This document shows positions 44,601 to 55,400 of a stretch of 64,000 nt of DNA, piece after piece. Each line of letters starts with the position of its first letter. Positions within the stretch are counted from its first letter, which is position 1. Where the stretch lies: positions 28,268 to 92,267 of the forward strand of contig WQYI01000006.1 of NCBI GenBank assembly GCA_009781315.1, read 5' to 3'. The DNA is from Candidatus Endomicrobium embiratermitis. Its GTDB lineage: Bacteria > Elusimicrobiota > Endomicrobiia > Endomicrobiales > Endomicrobiaceae. The position numbers and the translations under genes are program-made. The notes beneath the pieces are model-generated. The model was not told the origin of the DNA. It was given only the letters and a program-made list of their open reading frames with translations, and made no database searches.

Positions 44601-46281
44601 CCCTGCAAACTATACTAATTATCGCCATCATGCCCGGCACGGGTTTATGGAAGAATTGCCTCATCTTGCAAAGATAGGCTGGAATTTTAAAGAAGAAATT
44701 GTATTAACCTCAAGACAGCATTGCGCCGGTGATAATATCCCCGAAACCACTTACTACCAGTACGACGGCAGCGGCCAGCGCATAAGGAAAATAACGGAAA
44801 ACCAAGCCTCAGCAGGAAATACGCCGACGAAAAAAGAAGAACGTATTTATATATCCGGTTATGAATTATACAAAAAACACTCGGGTGAACACGAGGGATT
44901 GGAGAGGATAACCCTAAGCCTGATGGACGAAGGACACCGTTTTGTCATGATTGAAACAAGAAACAACATAGATGACGGAACGGCAAAACAACTGATACGC
45001 TACCAGCTTCACAACCACTTAGGTTCCGCCGCTCTGGAATTGGACGATAACGCGCAAATAATTTCTTACGAAGAATATCACCCTTTCGGAACAACTGCCT
45101 ATCAGGCAAAAAACAAAACCATAAAATCCGTCGCCAAACGCTACCGCTACACCGGCATGGAACGCGACGAAGAAACAGGGCTTGAATACCACAGCGCTCG
45201 CTACTATTTGCCGTGGCTGGGAAGATGGATGAGCGCAGATCCTATTGGGATTGAAGATGGGGTGAATGTGTATAGATATACAGGGAATAATCCTATAATG
45301 TTGTTAGATCCATCCGGCAGACAAGCATCAAGTAATGATGAAATCATTTTTTCAGCAGACACGATTATTGGAAATCTTCCGCCTAAACAGCCAATCTGCG
45401 AGCCTACAAACGAGTCTCTTTCGCCAGAAAAAGCGAATATTGATAAGGGGGCCCAGCAAAGTAAGGAGCTTGACAGTAGTGAATCTGTGTCGTTTTTCGA
45501 TCGGATTGGATCCGCGTTTGGCGATATTTGGAATTCGATAAAAGGTGCCGCAAGTAAGGCATGGGATTGGACTAAGTCGGCGTCAATGTGGACTTGGAAC
45601 TGGATACTAGCGCCGACGATACGCACTGCAACGAACGTAGCAGCGGGGATACTAGTGGGAGCATTGGTGGGAGCGTTTGTGGGGGTTTTTGCTGGGGCAA
45701 TTGCCGGAGGAGCACTTGTGGGGGCAATTGCCGGAGGTATAATAGGGGCAATCTCAGGCCCAGTTCACGGTTGGAAAATGGCTGAAGCAGAAACTTATGA
45801 TTGGAAAAGCGCATCGGGTTGGGGAGCCTTCCTTGTTGATAATACATGGAGCGCGATTAATTCTTTTGCTGGTTCCATCTGGGCTACAGTCAACATTAAT
45901 AAAACAATAGATAGTAAACGAAGTAAAGGAACCGGCGAATTGGTTTTCAAAGAAGATGCTGTTGAAGGGTACGCAACTACTTTTGGAAATGTCATCACAG
46001 GTCTACACGTACCAAAACATGAGTCCGTGCATGTGTTGCAAGCACGGCTATTTGGGCCAACTTACCTCCCAATCACTGGTGCGAATTATCTGATTAATAC
46101 GCTAATACCATGGTGGTTGATTGAGCACTCCTGCGATTATGAAAAGCGAACTCACAAATTTACTCCAGGCACAGTTATTCAAACTGGAATTAATGATGCC
46201 GGCCAGTATTTCTCACGAGGAGTCTATCCCCATACTTTGTTTGAAATGTGGGCATATTCAAAAGAGGGCGCTCCTTACTAA
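38656..46281 (+). CDS. Fused TcB-TcC (SpvB/RHS) Tc toxin cocoon with C-terminal effector
   Basis: The 2541-residue protein has an SpvB-type N-terminus (about 25-370: FSVNTVNGTAAFSIPLPVSQ, PSLSIAYNSGAGN). An FG-GAP/TcdB-middle propeller follows (about 490-720: LDLNGDGRPEVV, LADIDGSGTSDIIYLG). Next are a TcdB middle-C region (KYRHGYYDHREREFRGFGMV) and a long RHS/YD-repeat shell (about 1380-2220). The shell ends in the core signature YHSARYYLPWLGRWMSADPI (D2195) through NNP to DPSG (D2218-G2221), where RHS/TcC proteins self-cleave to free the payload. The last 320 residues are a separate effector. In well-studied loci TcB and TcC are two proteins; here they are one. RHS cocoons store an unfolded toxin for injection by TcA. 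Confidence 0.92.
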   Translation: MKEQSQKKTSSNLLKTDGGKTKSNAIEIPSVSLPNGGGAIKGIDEKFSVNTVNGTAAFSIPLPVSQARGAVPSLSIAYNSGAGNSIFGLGWNLNLGSVKRKTDKELPQYIDSIDSDTFMFSEAEDLVPEYMKNPDGSFQTDSDGEYLFNERISPDGLFVVRRYRPRIEGLFARIERWTQKTTGRIKWRIITGDNNTTLFGWTDNAVLSSPDAPEKIYEWLPEFVFDDKGNCAHYIYKKEDAAGFDESPLHNRNRRKAGSLTYTNCYLEKVLYGNKTPYKKSGDPFPSETDYLFQTVFDYGTTNTDNESPEIINAWDFRQDAFSDYKAGFEIRTTRLCKRVLLFHAFDELAVKQDKSDKKTLVSSVNFTYDTSSEQDFTFLKTVTSYGYIKKPNGTYSFKKLPPMEFGYQKHEWNKEIKTIAPDDLVHAPSGLDERQYQFTDLFNEGLQGILTEQANGWYYKHNLGNGKFEQAKLVSPKPSFAGLGAQMQLMDLDADGGKQLVSFDAVPKGFFELDDNNEWQGLRSFKTMPNIDFGDANTRMLDLNGDGRPEVVISEDNVFTWYPSEGREGFSPARKSVKPCDEEEGPRIVFADDKQTVYLADMSGSGMTDIVRIRNGEVCYWPNLGYGKFGAKVAMDNAPVFDHPDVFNPNYLRLADIDGSGTSDIIYLGKNKFTCWKNLSGNRFSAAPFEIDPFPEIHEQSKVTVTDLLGNGVACIVWSSALSKDARCPVKYIDLMNGKKPHIMVFYKNNLGKEVSLEYTPSTKFYIEDKLAGKPWVTKLHFPVHCVSKTITEDKISGYKFVSEYKYRHGYYDHREREFRGFGMVEQTDAETFKHWKKVNASNITQESLHQEPVVSKMWCHTGAFLQKDKILNQFEKDYWFEEMQKQGVTVTHHEMPLPDARLVSAPGLDPDIINRLSAEEWREALRACKGMALRSETFARDAVKFGNTAEARKKELTPFSVATHNCVIELLQPKGRNKHAVFVVKESEAVTYGYERNPDDPRIAHTINIKLDEYGNILESASIVYPRKMTDGSLPIATQHEQTKTVVIYTQNKFTNDVFEDDSYRMRLPSEVKTFELKGVHKDGDYYSPADFSDILSDEKTNTDLYHELDKPLAAGKAQKRVIEHVVSTYYDNSLTNALPLHRLESLAIPFENYQLAYTPELTADIFGDKVDAELLKEGKFTSHEGDGKWWVRSGTIQYKTATETETHAQDRFYSPISYTDPYGGITKVKYYGGYFLFINETEDILGNRSSVDLFNFRTLSPQRMKDINGNLSEAISDELGIVKAIAVMGKGTEADDLEGISEITGADESAMINGFFSAPDSDELTHRGKGLLNHATTRFVYDMDAYLSYGKPAVIAAISREQHFRQSADSLVQISFEYSNGVGEVVMKKAQAEPGDAKQVTVNPDASVTVNEINTANRLRWIGNGRTIKNNKGNAVKQYEPYFAVNWHYEDYKELTETGVTPIMYYDAAGRLIKTEMPDGTFSKVEFDSWKQAVYDANDAILESYWYLNRVNRLIDAQLTAEGKDPVKEKAAAEKAALHAGTPNVLHFDTLGRPVLSVEHNKNLNNEDEFYLTKVTLDSEGNLRSVNDARENTVMQYKYDMLGNAVYQKSTDAGQRWLLANILGKPLRTWDERNHEFQYFYDQAQRPVYSKVLGGDGDMPLDNIFEKVIYGESLLTGTRTEADRQNEAALQAINTLGQPIKMYDTGGLIDMPEYDFKGQPVSTTRKLFKKYKEVTNWKNENLNADLESDPFTFTSLTDALGRITRQTAPDGSIITPSYNEAGLLNGEKVKHFSQDTEIEYIKDIDYNEKGQREKIIYGNDVIARYHYDKETFRLKRLESKRLNGDPLQDWHYTYDPVGNITHIEDSVNPTVFFKNQIVKAVSAYTYDSLYRLIEATGKENNAALNFDAEDNWNDQPFMRALNPGDPMAVRNYTQSYQYDAVGNILQMKHAANDGSWTRGFEYETSNNRLKCTFIGDNGNPANYTNYRHHARHGFMEELPHLAKIGWNFKEEIVLTSRQHCAGDNIPETTYYQYDGSGQRIRKITENQASAGNTPTKKEERIYISGYELYKKHSGEHEGLERITLSLMDEGHRFVMIETRNNIDDGTAKQLIRYQLHNHLGSAALELDDNAQIISYEEYHPFGTTAYQAKNKTIKSVAKRYRYTGMERDEETGLEYHSARYYLPWLGRWMSADPIGIEDGVNVYRYTGNNPIMLLDPSGRQASSNDEIIFSADTIIGNLPPKQPICEPTNESLSPEKANIDKGAQQSKELDSSESVSFFDRIGSAFGDIWNSIKGAASKAWDWTKSASMWTWNWILAPTIRTATNVAAGILVGALVGAFVGVFAGAIAGGALVGAIAGGIIGAISGPVHGWKMAEAETYDWKSASGWGAFLVDNTWSAINSFAGSIWATVNINKTIDSKRSKGTGELVFKEDAVEGYATTFGNVITGLHVPKHESVHVLQARLFGPTYLPITGANYLINTLIPWWLIEHSCDYEKRTHKFTPGTVIQTGINDAGQYFSRGVYPHTLFEMWAYSKEGAPY
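45319..46278 (+). other. Hypervariable C-terminal effector of the TcC part (residues 2222-2541)
   Basis: After the RHS core end, a Ser/Glu-rich linker leads to a Trp-rich segment (SKAWDWTKSASMWTWNWI). A 40-residue glycine zipper follows (about 2329-2368, GxxxG/AxxxG repeats). A final domain has HVPKHESVHVLQARLFGPTY (H2455, E2456, H2459) and ends in LFEMWAYSKEG. HExxH plus a downstream Glu suggests a zincin-like metallopeptidase; the Gln and the GP-x-Y after it recall a motif I associate with RHS protein tails. Codon choice changes here (more GGG, GTG and ATA), consistent with a swapped-in module. The DNA repeat GGGGCAATTGCCGGAGG (45694-45710 and 45721-45737) lies in the zipper. Confidence 0.55.
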
Positions 46282-46414
46282 TTACCTCAAAAAAGACTGC
46301 CTTGCGGAAAAAGTTTATGGTCGCATACATGGAGGAAATGACCACTTTTGGTTGGAAGCGGATGAATGGCATAGATATATTGATTCAGCAACTAACAACA
46401 ATAGAAACAATTAA
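46282..46414 (+). pseudogene. Protein-like tail fragment between the two toxin genes
   Basis: Directly after the TcB-TcC stop, a different frame stays open to 46414 and reads like a real protein end (VYGRIHGGNDHFWLEADEW, then RYIDSATNNN). It has no start of its own in the spacer. It may be the leftover 3' end of a former payload displaced by the present one, as occurs behind RHS genes. It could also be chance. Confidence 0.25.
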
Positions 46415-46431
46415 ATATAGGAGTGTTTAAA

Positions 46432-49400
46432 ATGATTACAAACACTGTTTTTGGCAAAGTAACAGATACAAATGACCGGCCATTGGCAAATGTCAAAGTG
46501 GAAATTTTTGATGCGGGGATGCGGGAGTGGCAGTTGTTGGCCGAAACTTTTACGGACAGGGATGGTAAATATGAAATCGCTTGGCAGCGTGACCAGGTAA
46601 AAGAGCGAACTCAGGAAAAAACAGATATTGCGGTCAAGGTTTTGACTAAAAAAACGAATACGGAAATCTTTCGCTCATCAATCGATGAGGTGAGCTTTGA
46701 CGCGTCCGACAGGGAAGAAATAAATATCAAAATCCGGCAGCCTTTGCCAAAAGAGGATGTTGAGTTTACTTTTCTTGTAACCGAAGTAACCGCTTTGGCG
46801 AAACGAATCTCTATTGCCGATTTGCAGGAGAATGACGAACACCGCGATATTACTTTTCTCTCAAAAGAATTGGGAGTACTTGCCGAAAAAATTGAACATT
46901 TTGTTATGGCACATCGTCTGTCGAACAGTTCAAAAATAAATCCTGTTTTCTTTTATGGCTTGTTCCGGATGAATACCCTGCTTCATACTAATACGGAAAA
47001 CAAGAATGCGCGCCTTTCAATAGGGCTGGCTGACGACGAAAATATTATTTTATACGATTTGGCGCTTACCGACCAGGGTAAAATTTATAATGATATTCAA
47101 CAAGCCGCCAAAGAAATGATTATTCCCCCTATGGAGCAAAAATATTTTGCAAACAGCCTGACAATTATAAATACATACATACAAAAAGCTGTAAACTATT
47201 ATGAAAATGAGCATCCCAAAAAAATAAACAATCTCTTCAACAACATTTTTACGCAAGAGAAAATACAGGAAATGTCTGAATTATTGAAAAATGATAAAAA
47301 GAATATCAATGCTTTTTTTGAAAAACTTTTTGACCCTTCGTTATTTGCCGTAAAAAAAGAGGAAAAAGCCGTTGCGCGGGAGCAAATTAAAGGATTAGAC
47401 AAAGCCGTTATCAATAAAATAACACTATCAAGAAAAATCGAAAAGGCCGAAGACATAAAAAAACTTGCCCGCTTGAACAAGTCCGAATGGATGAAAGAAC
47501 TCTCTAACGTAAGTCCGGATATAAAAGAAGAACAGTTAAGCGGGTATGCCTCGTCTTTAGCGCGAAGAATGGAAATGGAATTTCCGACAGTGGCTTTTGC
47601 CGCGCAATTAGAAAGGGCTAAAACGCCCGTACTAAAGAATCAGGAAAAAATCGTTTCATTTCTAAACAAACACGACGATTTTGACCTGACGAGAGATAAC
47701 GTTGATCTGTACTTGAAAGATAAAAAGGTTGAAAACCAAGAAGCGATTAATGAAGAGCTGAAATCGGTGCAGCGGGTGTTCCGGTTGACGCCAAATTACA
47801 GTAAAACAATGGCTTTACGGGAAGAAAACATAAAATCATCACAAAGCATTTTAGCCATCGGCAAAAAAAGATTTGTGAACGATATTGCGCCAAAAGCGGG
47901 CATAGATGCGCAGGAAGCGGAAAGAATATACCAATTAGCCGAAACCAGAAGTACTGCTGCCATGCTAATGCTGGGTAACCTTCGCGACAGCATGACTGCA
48001 ACCGGCATCGCTGCTTTTGACAAGTCATTATCGATAAAAAAAGGTTCTTATGATGCTGATTTCCCAAACCTCAAAACGCTTTTTCAACTTGTCGATACTC
48101 TGGAATGTGAGCACTGCAGGTCGGTTTACAGCCCGGCTGCTTATCTGGTTGAAATTCTACAGTTTTTAAAAAATCGAAAAACATTTAAACGGGATAACAC
48201 GGGTAATAAGATTCCCACTAATGCAAAAATTGAATTGTTTAAAAGAAGACCGGATCTGGGAGATATAGAACTTGGCGGCCATAATTCCAATACTCCCGTA
48301 AAATATATCGATCTTGTATGTGAAATATTGGAAGATGCCATTGTTCCATATGATTGTTCGCGGCAGACTTTCGGCACAGCGGAAGAATTGGACACTGCTC
48401 CCGAATATGTCAATGACGCGGCATATGGAAAACTGGCTGCTTCCGAGTACGCTTTTAAGCTGCCTTTTGATTTGTCCCATACCGAAGCAAAAGAGTATTT
48501 CAACCGCTTTGGCGTAAACAGAGCCGATTTGATGAGCGCTTTTCAAAGCGGATCAACCCTAACGGACGCAAATATTGCAGCAGAACGATTGGGATTAACT
48601 GAAACAGAAAGAAATATTATTGTAACTCCGGCAAATAGTAACGCAAGGCAGCAGGATTTTTGGAATGTTCCAGCTCCCGGTTCTGCGCTTAATTATTTAA
48701 AACGAGTCGATCAATTTTTAGATAAAACAGGCCTTACATATAAAGAAATGGATTTATTGTTGAAACTCAAATTCATTAATAATAATAACCTGTATATTCG
48801 GCATGACGCTGAAGAGTCAAGCGGTGATACTGTGAAAATTAGCGGCGACACTACTAAAAAATTTATTGAAAATTTGGACTTGGACGGGGCAGATTGTATT
48901 CATCGTTTCTTGCGGTTACAAAAGAAAACAGGCTTGAAGTTTGAAGTTTTGGATGAAATCATTTCGCAAGAGAGGTTTGGCAGCGGTCAGTTGGATGAAA
49001 ACTGCCTGATCAAAATTGCAGAGATTAAAGAAATAGCAGAGAAAACAAATTTGAAAATTGAAGAACTCATCGGGTGTTTCGGTGAAATTCCTCACGCTGT
49101 ATTGACTGACGGCGTCAAACCGCTCTATAATCAAATATTTTTGAATAAAGCAAAAAGCGGGACTATAGACGAATATTTTTTGCCTGAAAATGTCGCAAGC
49201 GGCTCTAAACCGCTAAATAATGATGACGGCAGCATCGCCTATTTAGCGGCTTGCCTTCAGTTAAAACCTGCGGATTTAGCGTTTCTTACCCCTTTCCTTC
49301 CTGATGACGATAAGCTGTCTTTTTCAAACCTGAGTTATCTTTTTGCCGCGTCTAAACTGATGGCAAAGCTTAAAATTAAAACGGAAGATTTTGTGGTAAT

Positions 49401-52400
49401 AAGTAAGTTAAGCGGTATAAATTTTTCATCAGGTCCCAAGGAAACATTAGCGTTTATCAATACAGTCGAAGATTTTAAACGCGCTCCTTTGCATGTAAAC
49501 GATATTGATTTTATATTAAACCATAATAACATTGACAAAGAGATAAAAGATGAAAAAATCGAAGAATTATTAGTCAAACTGAAAAAAGGTTATGAAGACG
49601 TTTGTGATGAATATAAATCAAAATACGATGATAATCTTTCCTCGGACGAACAGAAAGAAACCCTTCAAACGGAGCTGTCAAAACTGAACGGCATAACAGA
49701 AGATGATGTTAAAATATTTTCGCAATTTATTGATTGTAATTGGAAATTTGAATGGATAGATGATGACGGGGTTGTAACTGAATGCTCAACGCCGGCCGGC
49801 GCCGCTGCGTATCTGGAATATAAATTAGCAAGCTGGATAAATATTGTTCCGATTCGTGATATGTTTGATCCGCTAGATAATGCTTTTAACACCTACACAG
49901 CCAATAGTGAAGACCAGAGTGCCATTGATTCTTTTGAAGATGCAAGAAAAGAGTTAGTAGAATCATTTTTAGATGAAATTGCGGCTTTTCATACTGAAAC
50001 TAACAAACAAACCTTGTTAGAACAGACAATTTCATCCGCATTCAAGTTAGATTTGGACTTAACCGAAACGGCTTTGGAGTTTGCAAAACTTAAGCAATCT
50101 CTATCCGGCAACGAATTGCTGAATGATTTGTTATTCGGTAATTTTGACGATGAGATAAATGAAACAAATTACGCAAAACAATATGAGGCGATCCGGTTAA
50201 TATTCAAGATGGCTTCATTGATCAATGCCTTTAAACTGTCAGCCGCTGAAACAGAATGGTATCTTGAAAATAATGCCGCTTTGGCTTGGTTTGAAATGGA
50301 TGGTATTCCCTATCAACAGGGACAAACCGCTGTGTCCCTTTCAACATTCTTAGAATTTTCAAAAATAGTATCGTGGTCAAGACAAATGGCCCCTGTAATA
50401 GATCCTATGAATGCGGAGCAACCGGCCAGTTTCTTCTCAATCATTAAATTAATTCAGGAAGGGACAGCGTCTCAAGACGAATTTATAAATTTGATGTCTT
50501 TATTGTCGGGTTACGAGAAAGAGGGCTTGAAAGAAATTGATGAACGCCTGTTTACTTCGTTTGACATTGTTAATTATAAGAACATAGAAAATTGGGAACG
50601 CTTATTTGAATGCGCCGATTTGGCAAGAAAGCTCGGAGCAACTATTTCACAAATAGAACAATTCATCAACCCAACTCTTTCGCCCATAGCAGCAAAAGTT
50701 TTGCGGGAAAACTTACAGACTCGATATGATGAAAATACCTGGCTAAGCGCCCTAAAGGAAATCATGGACGCTATACGTCCGCAAAAAAGGAAAGCCTTGG
50801 CGGCTTATCTGTTAGCTAAGTATCCTGATTCATTTAAAAATGAAAATGATTTGTATGAACATTATCTGGTTGACGTTGAAATGGAGGCAGCTATGCCTTC
50901 TTCAAGAATTGTGTTGGCGCATAACAGCATCCAGCTTTTTGTTCAACGCTGCCTGATGGGACTGGAACCCAACGCTATCGCAAATATTGAGGACGATCCG
51001 GAATGGAACCAGTGGCAATGGATGAAAAACTACAGAGTTTGGGAAGCCAACAGGAAAATATTCCTCTATCCCGAGAATTGGTATGACGTTACCTTGACCG
51101 ATGATAAATCTTACCTGTTAAAAGAATTTATTGACGAAATTCAGCAGAATGAACTCACAGATGAGATTGCCGAGGAAGCCGTAATAAAATACCTTGAAAA
51201 ACTGGACGACATCGCGTTTTTGGAAGTGATGGCCACATGGTATGACGTATCTGCAAGAATTATGCATGTTTTCGCGCGCACCAAGGGGGGCGAGCCTTAT
51301 ATCTATTATTACAGACGGTTTGAAAGCGAACGGTATTGGAGTCCATGGGAAAAAGTGGAGCTGGATATTGCCGGCGACCACCTGTTGGCATTTATGCGTA
51401 ACAACAGGTTATGCCTAGCTTGGCCTATGTTCAGTGAGGAACCCCAATCTGACCAGACAGTTGAAATCCCGTCTGCAGGCGACAAATCTGCTACCCTTGA
51501 CAAACCGAAGAAGAAATTAAAAATTCAAATGGCGATCAGCGAATATTCAAACGGAAAATGGAAGCCCAAAAAAATTTCTTCGGAAACGGAAAGTTTAACA
51601 ACACCGGGCGAGCCTGTATTTGATCCTGACCCTTCATTAACAAAGGAAAATTACCAATTTGTTTACAATCAGATTCATGACCAGATTTGGATAGTAAGAC
51701 GTGATATTAAATCTCCTGAATTTCCCATAATTAAAAGTTCTAATACAAATTCAAATGATGAGTATCAATATAAAATCTGCGGGAAATTTGATATCACCGG
51801 ATGTAAAGGGTATTTGGAATTGAATAAAGATACCGGAACAATAGATAGCTTTTTCCCGGAATTTCATCCTACCAAGCCTGTTTCGCAGCGTTATCAAAAA
51901 ACAAAAGTCACGGAAACGGCACTATCTGTTACAAACTTGGAATTTCCAATCTCTGAAAAAGTACTTGGAAAAACGCCGGATATTTTCAATATCACATTCC
52001 CTCACCAGCGAACCGAATTTGATATTCAGACATCCAACATATATAAGATACTTAATTATGGAAAGAATGTGAGAGACAATACAATAACAGCTTTTGGAAG
52101 TATGTTGCCCTATTTCTTTGAAGACAAGAAACATGCCTATGTAATAATTCCGGGGTTTTATAAAGTTCATTGTAAATATAACAAACTCAGACCGGACTAT
52201 GGATTGTTAGATTATTTATCTGACGAGGAAAAATTCACGGCTTCGGATTTATTCCAGTTAATTGATGATTTTGTAAAATGGTTTATATCCAAAACAAATG
52301 AAAAGACTCCTCCGGAAAACGGGACAATTGTAAAGGAGTTTTTCGAAAAGTTCCTAACGAAAATCCGAAAAATTAATTTAAATATATTTGAATTGTTAGT

Positions 52401-55400
52401 AAATGCATTGAAAAACTTTTTTAACAATTCAAGCATTGATATTGATGCGTTTTTAAAAGAATTTGGTCAGGCGGAGCAGCTGCAATATGGCGAGCAATTT
52501 AAAAACATGTATCATCCGTTGGTGTGTCCTTTGCGAGGTATTCTTTATAAAGAGGGCGTTCCGGCGTTAATGAAAAGAAATACGCAACGCCTGAATTCCG
52601 GCTTTGATTTTGAGAAACATTATGACCCCACTCCTAATATCGTACCGCAAATGATAATGAAAAATCCCGATGGGAGTGCTGAAACGATACGAAAGTATCC
52701 GATTGAGGATATTGATTTTGAAAGTGACGGAAGCTACAGTGTATACAATTGGGATTTGTTTTTCAGGATTCCGCTTCATATTGCAACAACGCTTACACAG
52801 AACCAGCGTTTTGAAGAGGCTTTGACCTGGTTTCATTATATGTTTAATCCGACAGGGGCATTGGACGGCAAAGGCGTACAAAAATTTTGGGTAACAAAAC
52901 CTTTTTATCTGAATCAGAGTAACGATTACATTAGTCAACGTATTGATGAATTGATGTACAACACCGCCGATAAAACAAATCCGGCGAATAAACAGGCGAT
53001 TAAAGATTTGGAACACGCGGTAAGCGAGTGGCGAAAAAAACCTTTTCGTCCGGACGTTATCGCGCGTTTCCGCCCGGTAGCTTACCAGAAAGCGCTGCTG
53101 ATGAAATACATTGATAACCTGATAGAGTGGGGCGATTATCTATTCAGACAGGACACCATGGAATCGATCGCGCAGGCAACGCAAATGTATGTGCTTGCAG
53201 ATAAACTATTAGGGCCAAAACCAAGGGTAGTTCCCGCTCCTTATAAACAGCCTTACGAAACATACAACCAAATAGAGGCTAAAATTGATAGTTTTGGAAA
53301 CGCGTTGATTGAACTTGAAAACATTCTCCCCGATCTTTCGGTTCAACCGCAAGAAGGAAACGAATTGCCTCCGCCGCCCGTTACATTGTTAATGCTCTAT
53401 TTCTGTATTCCGCCAAACGAAAAAATGTCTGAATACTGGGACAGGGTTGCGGACCGTCTTTTCAAAATAAGGCATTGTCAAAATATTGACGGAATTGAAA
53501 GAAGCCTTGCGCTGTTTGCTCCGCCCATTGACCCGGGCATGCTTGCGCGCGCGGCAGCTTCGGGCTTGAGTTTGTCGTCAATACTTGCAGGATTAAACGC
53601 TCCGACGCCGTATTACCGGTTCAATATACTTTCCCAAAAAGCAACCGAACTTGCTCAAGAGGTTAGAGGTTTAGGGAATTCATTGCTTATGGCGCTTGAG
53701 AAAAAGGATGCCGAAGCGCTGTCTTTGCTCAGAAATGAGCTTGAATTAAAAGTGTTAAATGCCGTCACGGATATAAAAAAGCTTCAAATTGATGAAGCCA
53801 AAGAACAAATTGAAGTATTGAAACGCACAAAAATAGTGACAGAGGAAAGGCAAAAATATTATTCATCAATAGAAAAAATAATTCCGAAAGAACAATTGAA
53901 TTTGGATAAATTAGGAACGGCAATGTTATATTCGGGCTTATCTCAAGCTACAAAGATCCTTGCCGCCGCACTTAGACCAATTCCGGAAACTAAAATCGGC
54001 GCCTCAGGTTTTGGAGGTACTCCGCATGTAACCGTTGATATACCGGGAGGAGATGCCTTATCGAAGATGACAGATTTTGCCGCAGATACTTTGAATCTCC
54101 TAAGTTCGATAGCTTCATACGAAGCCAATAAAGCGTCTATCCTTGGCGGCTATGAGAGACGGTGGGACGACTGGAAACTTCAGGAGCGGCTTGCTACAAA
54201 GGAATTAGACAGTATTGACAAGCAAATAAAAGCCGCCGAGTTCCGAAAAGAAATTGCGGAAAAAGATTTGGCAAATCATGAATTACAAATCGAAAATGCC
54301 AAAAAGACAGATGAGGCCATGCGTTCAAAATATACGAATAAGGAATTGTATGACTGGATGATCGGACAAATAAGCTCCGTATATTTTAAGTCGTACCAAT
54401 TAGCTCACGATTTCGCGAAGAAAGCGGAAATGAGTTACAGGTTTGAATTAGGCAATGACGATACATTTATCTCCTACGGATATTGGGACAGCATGAAAAA
54501 AGGGCTGCAGAGCGCCGACATGCTTATCCATGACATTAAACGTATGGAAACCGCCTATCTCGATAAAAATAAGAGAGAATATGAAATCACCAAACACGTT
54601 TCACTTGCGCAGCTTGACCCGTTGGCTTTACTCAGGCTTAGGAAGACGGGCGTCTGCGATTTTGAAATTCCGGAAGCGCTCTACGATATGGACCATCCGG
54701 GACAATATTTCAGACGGCTGAAATCCGTAAGCGTCAGCCTGCCTTGCGTTGCCGGCCCGTATACTTCGGTAAGCGCCAAATTATCTTTAATTAACAACAG
54801 ATATCGCAAGAATACAAATGATTTAAGCAATTATGCGGAAAATATGGATGGCGACGGAAGATTCGTTTACAATGTCGGCGCGATACAATCCATCGCAACG
54901 AGCAATGCGCAAAACGACAGCGGTATGTTTGAACTCAACTTCAGGGATGAACGCTTTTTGCCGTTTGAAAATACCGGAGCCGTCAGCAGTTGGAGGCTTG
55001 AACTTCCGGCAGAAGTTAAACAATTCGATTATAATACCATTTCGGATGTTATTCTTCACGTTAAATATACGGCTCGCGAAGGTGGCTCAGTGCTAAAAGC
55101 CGCCGCTAATGGAGCGCTTGTAGAACGGCTCAATAATATTAAGCAGAGTTTGAAGAGTAGCGGTTTGCACATTGCCATTAATCTCAAACATGACTTGCCG
55201 AACGAGTGGCATTTGCTGAAGACGAACGGAAATGTCAACTTAACAATTGATAAATCAAGATTGCCTTACATGGTTAACTCGCTCAAAGTTGATAACATAA
55301 AAGTAATGTTCATCTCTGATTGTAAGAATTTAAAAATAACAGTTGATGATGATGTAAAAGATATTACCCTTGCAAGCACTAAAGAATTAGGAGAATTAGG

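Noticed and set aside
52567..53016. 149-residue minus-strand frame inside the TcA gene
   Set aside because: It lies fully opposite a well-supported coding region, lacks a ribosome-binding site and shows no recognisable domain.
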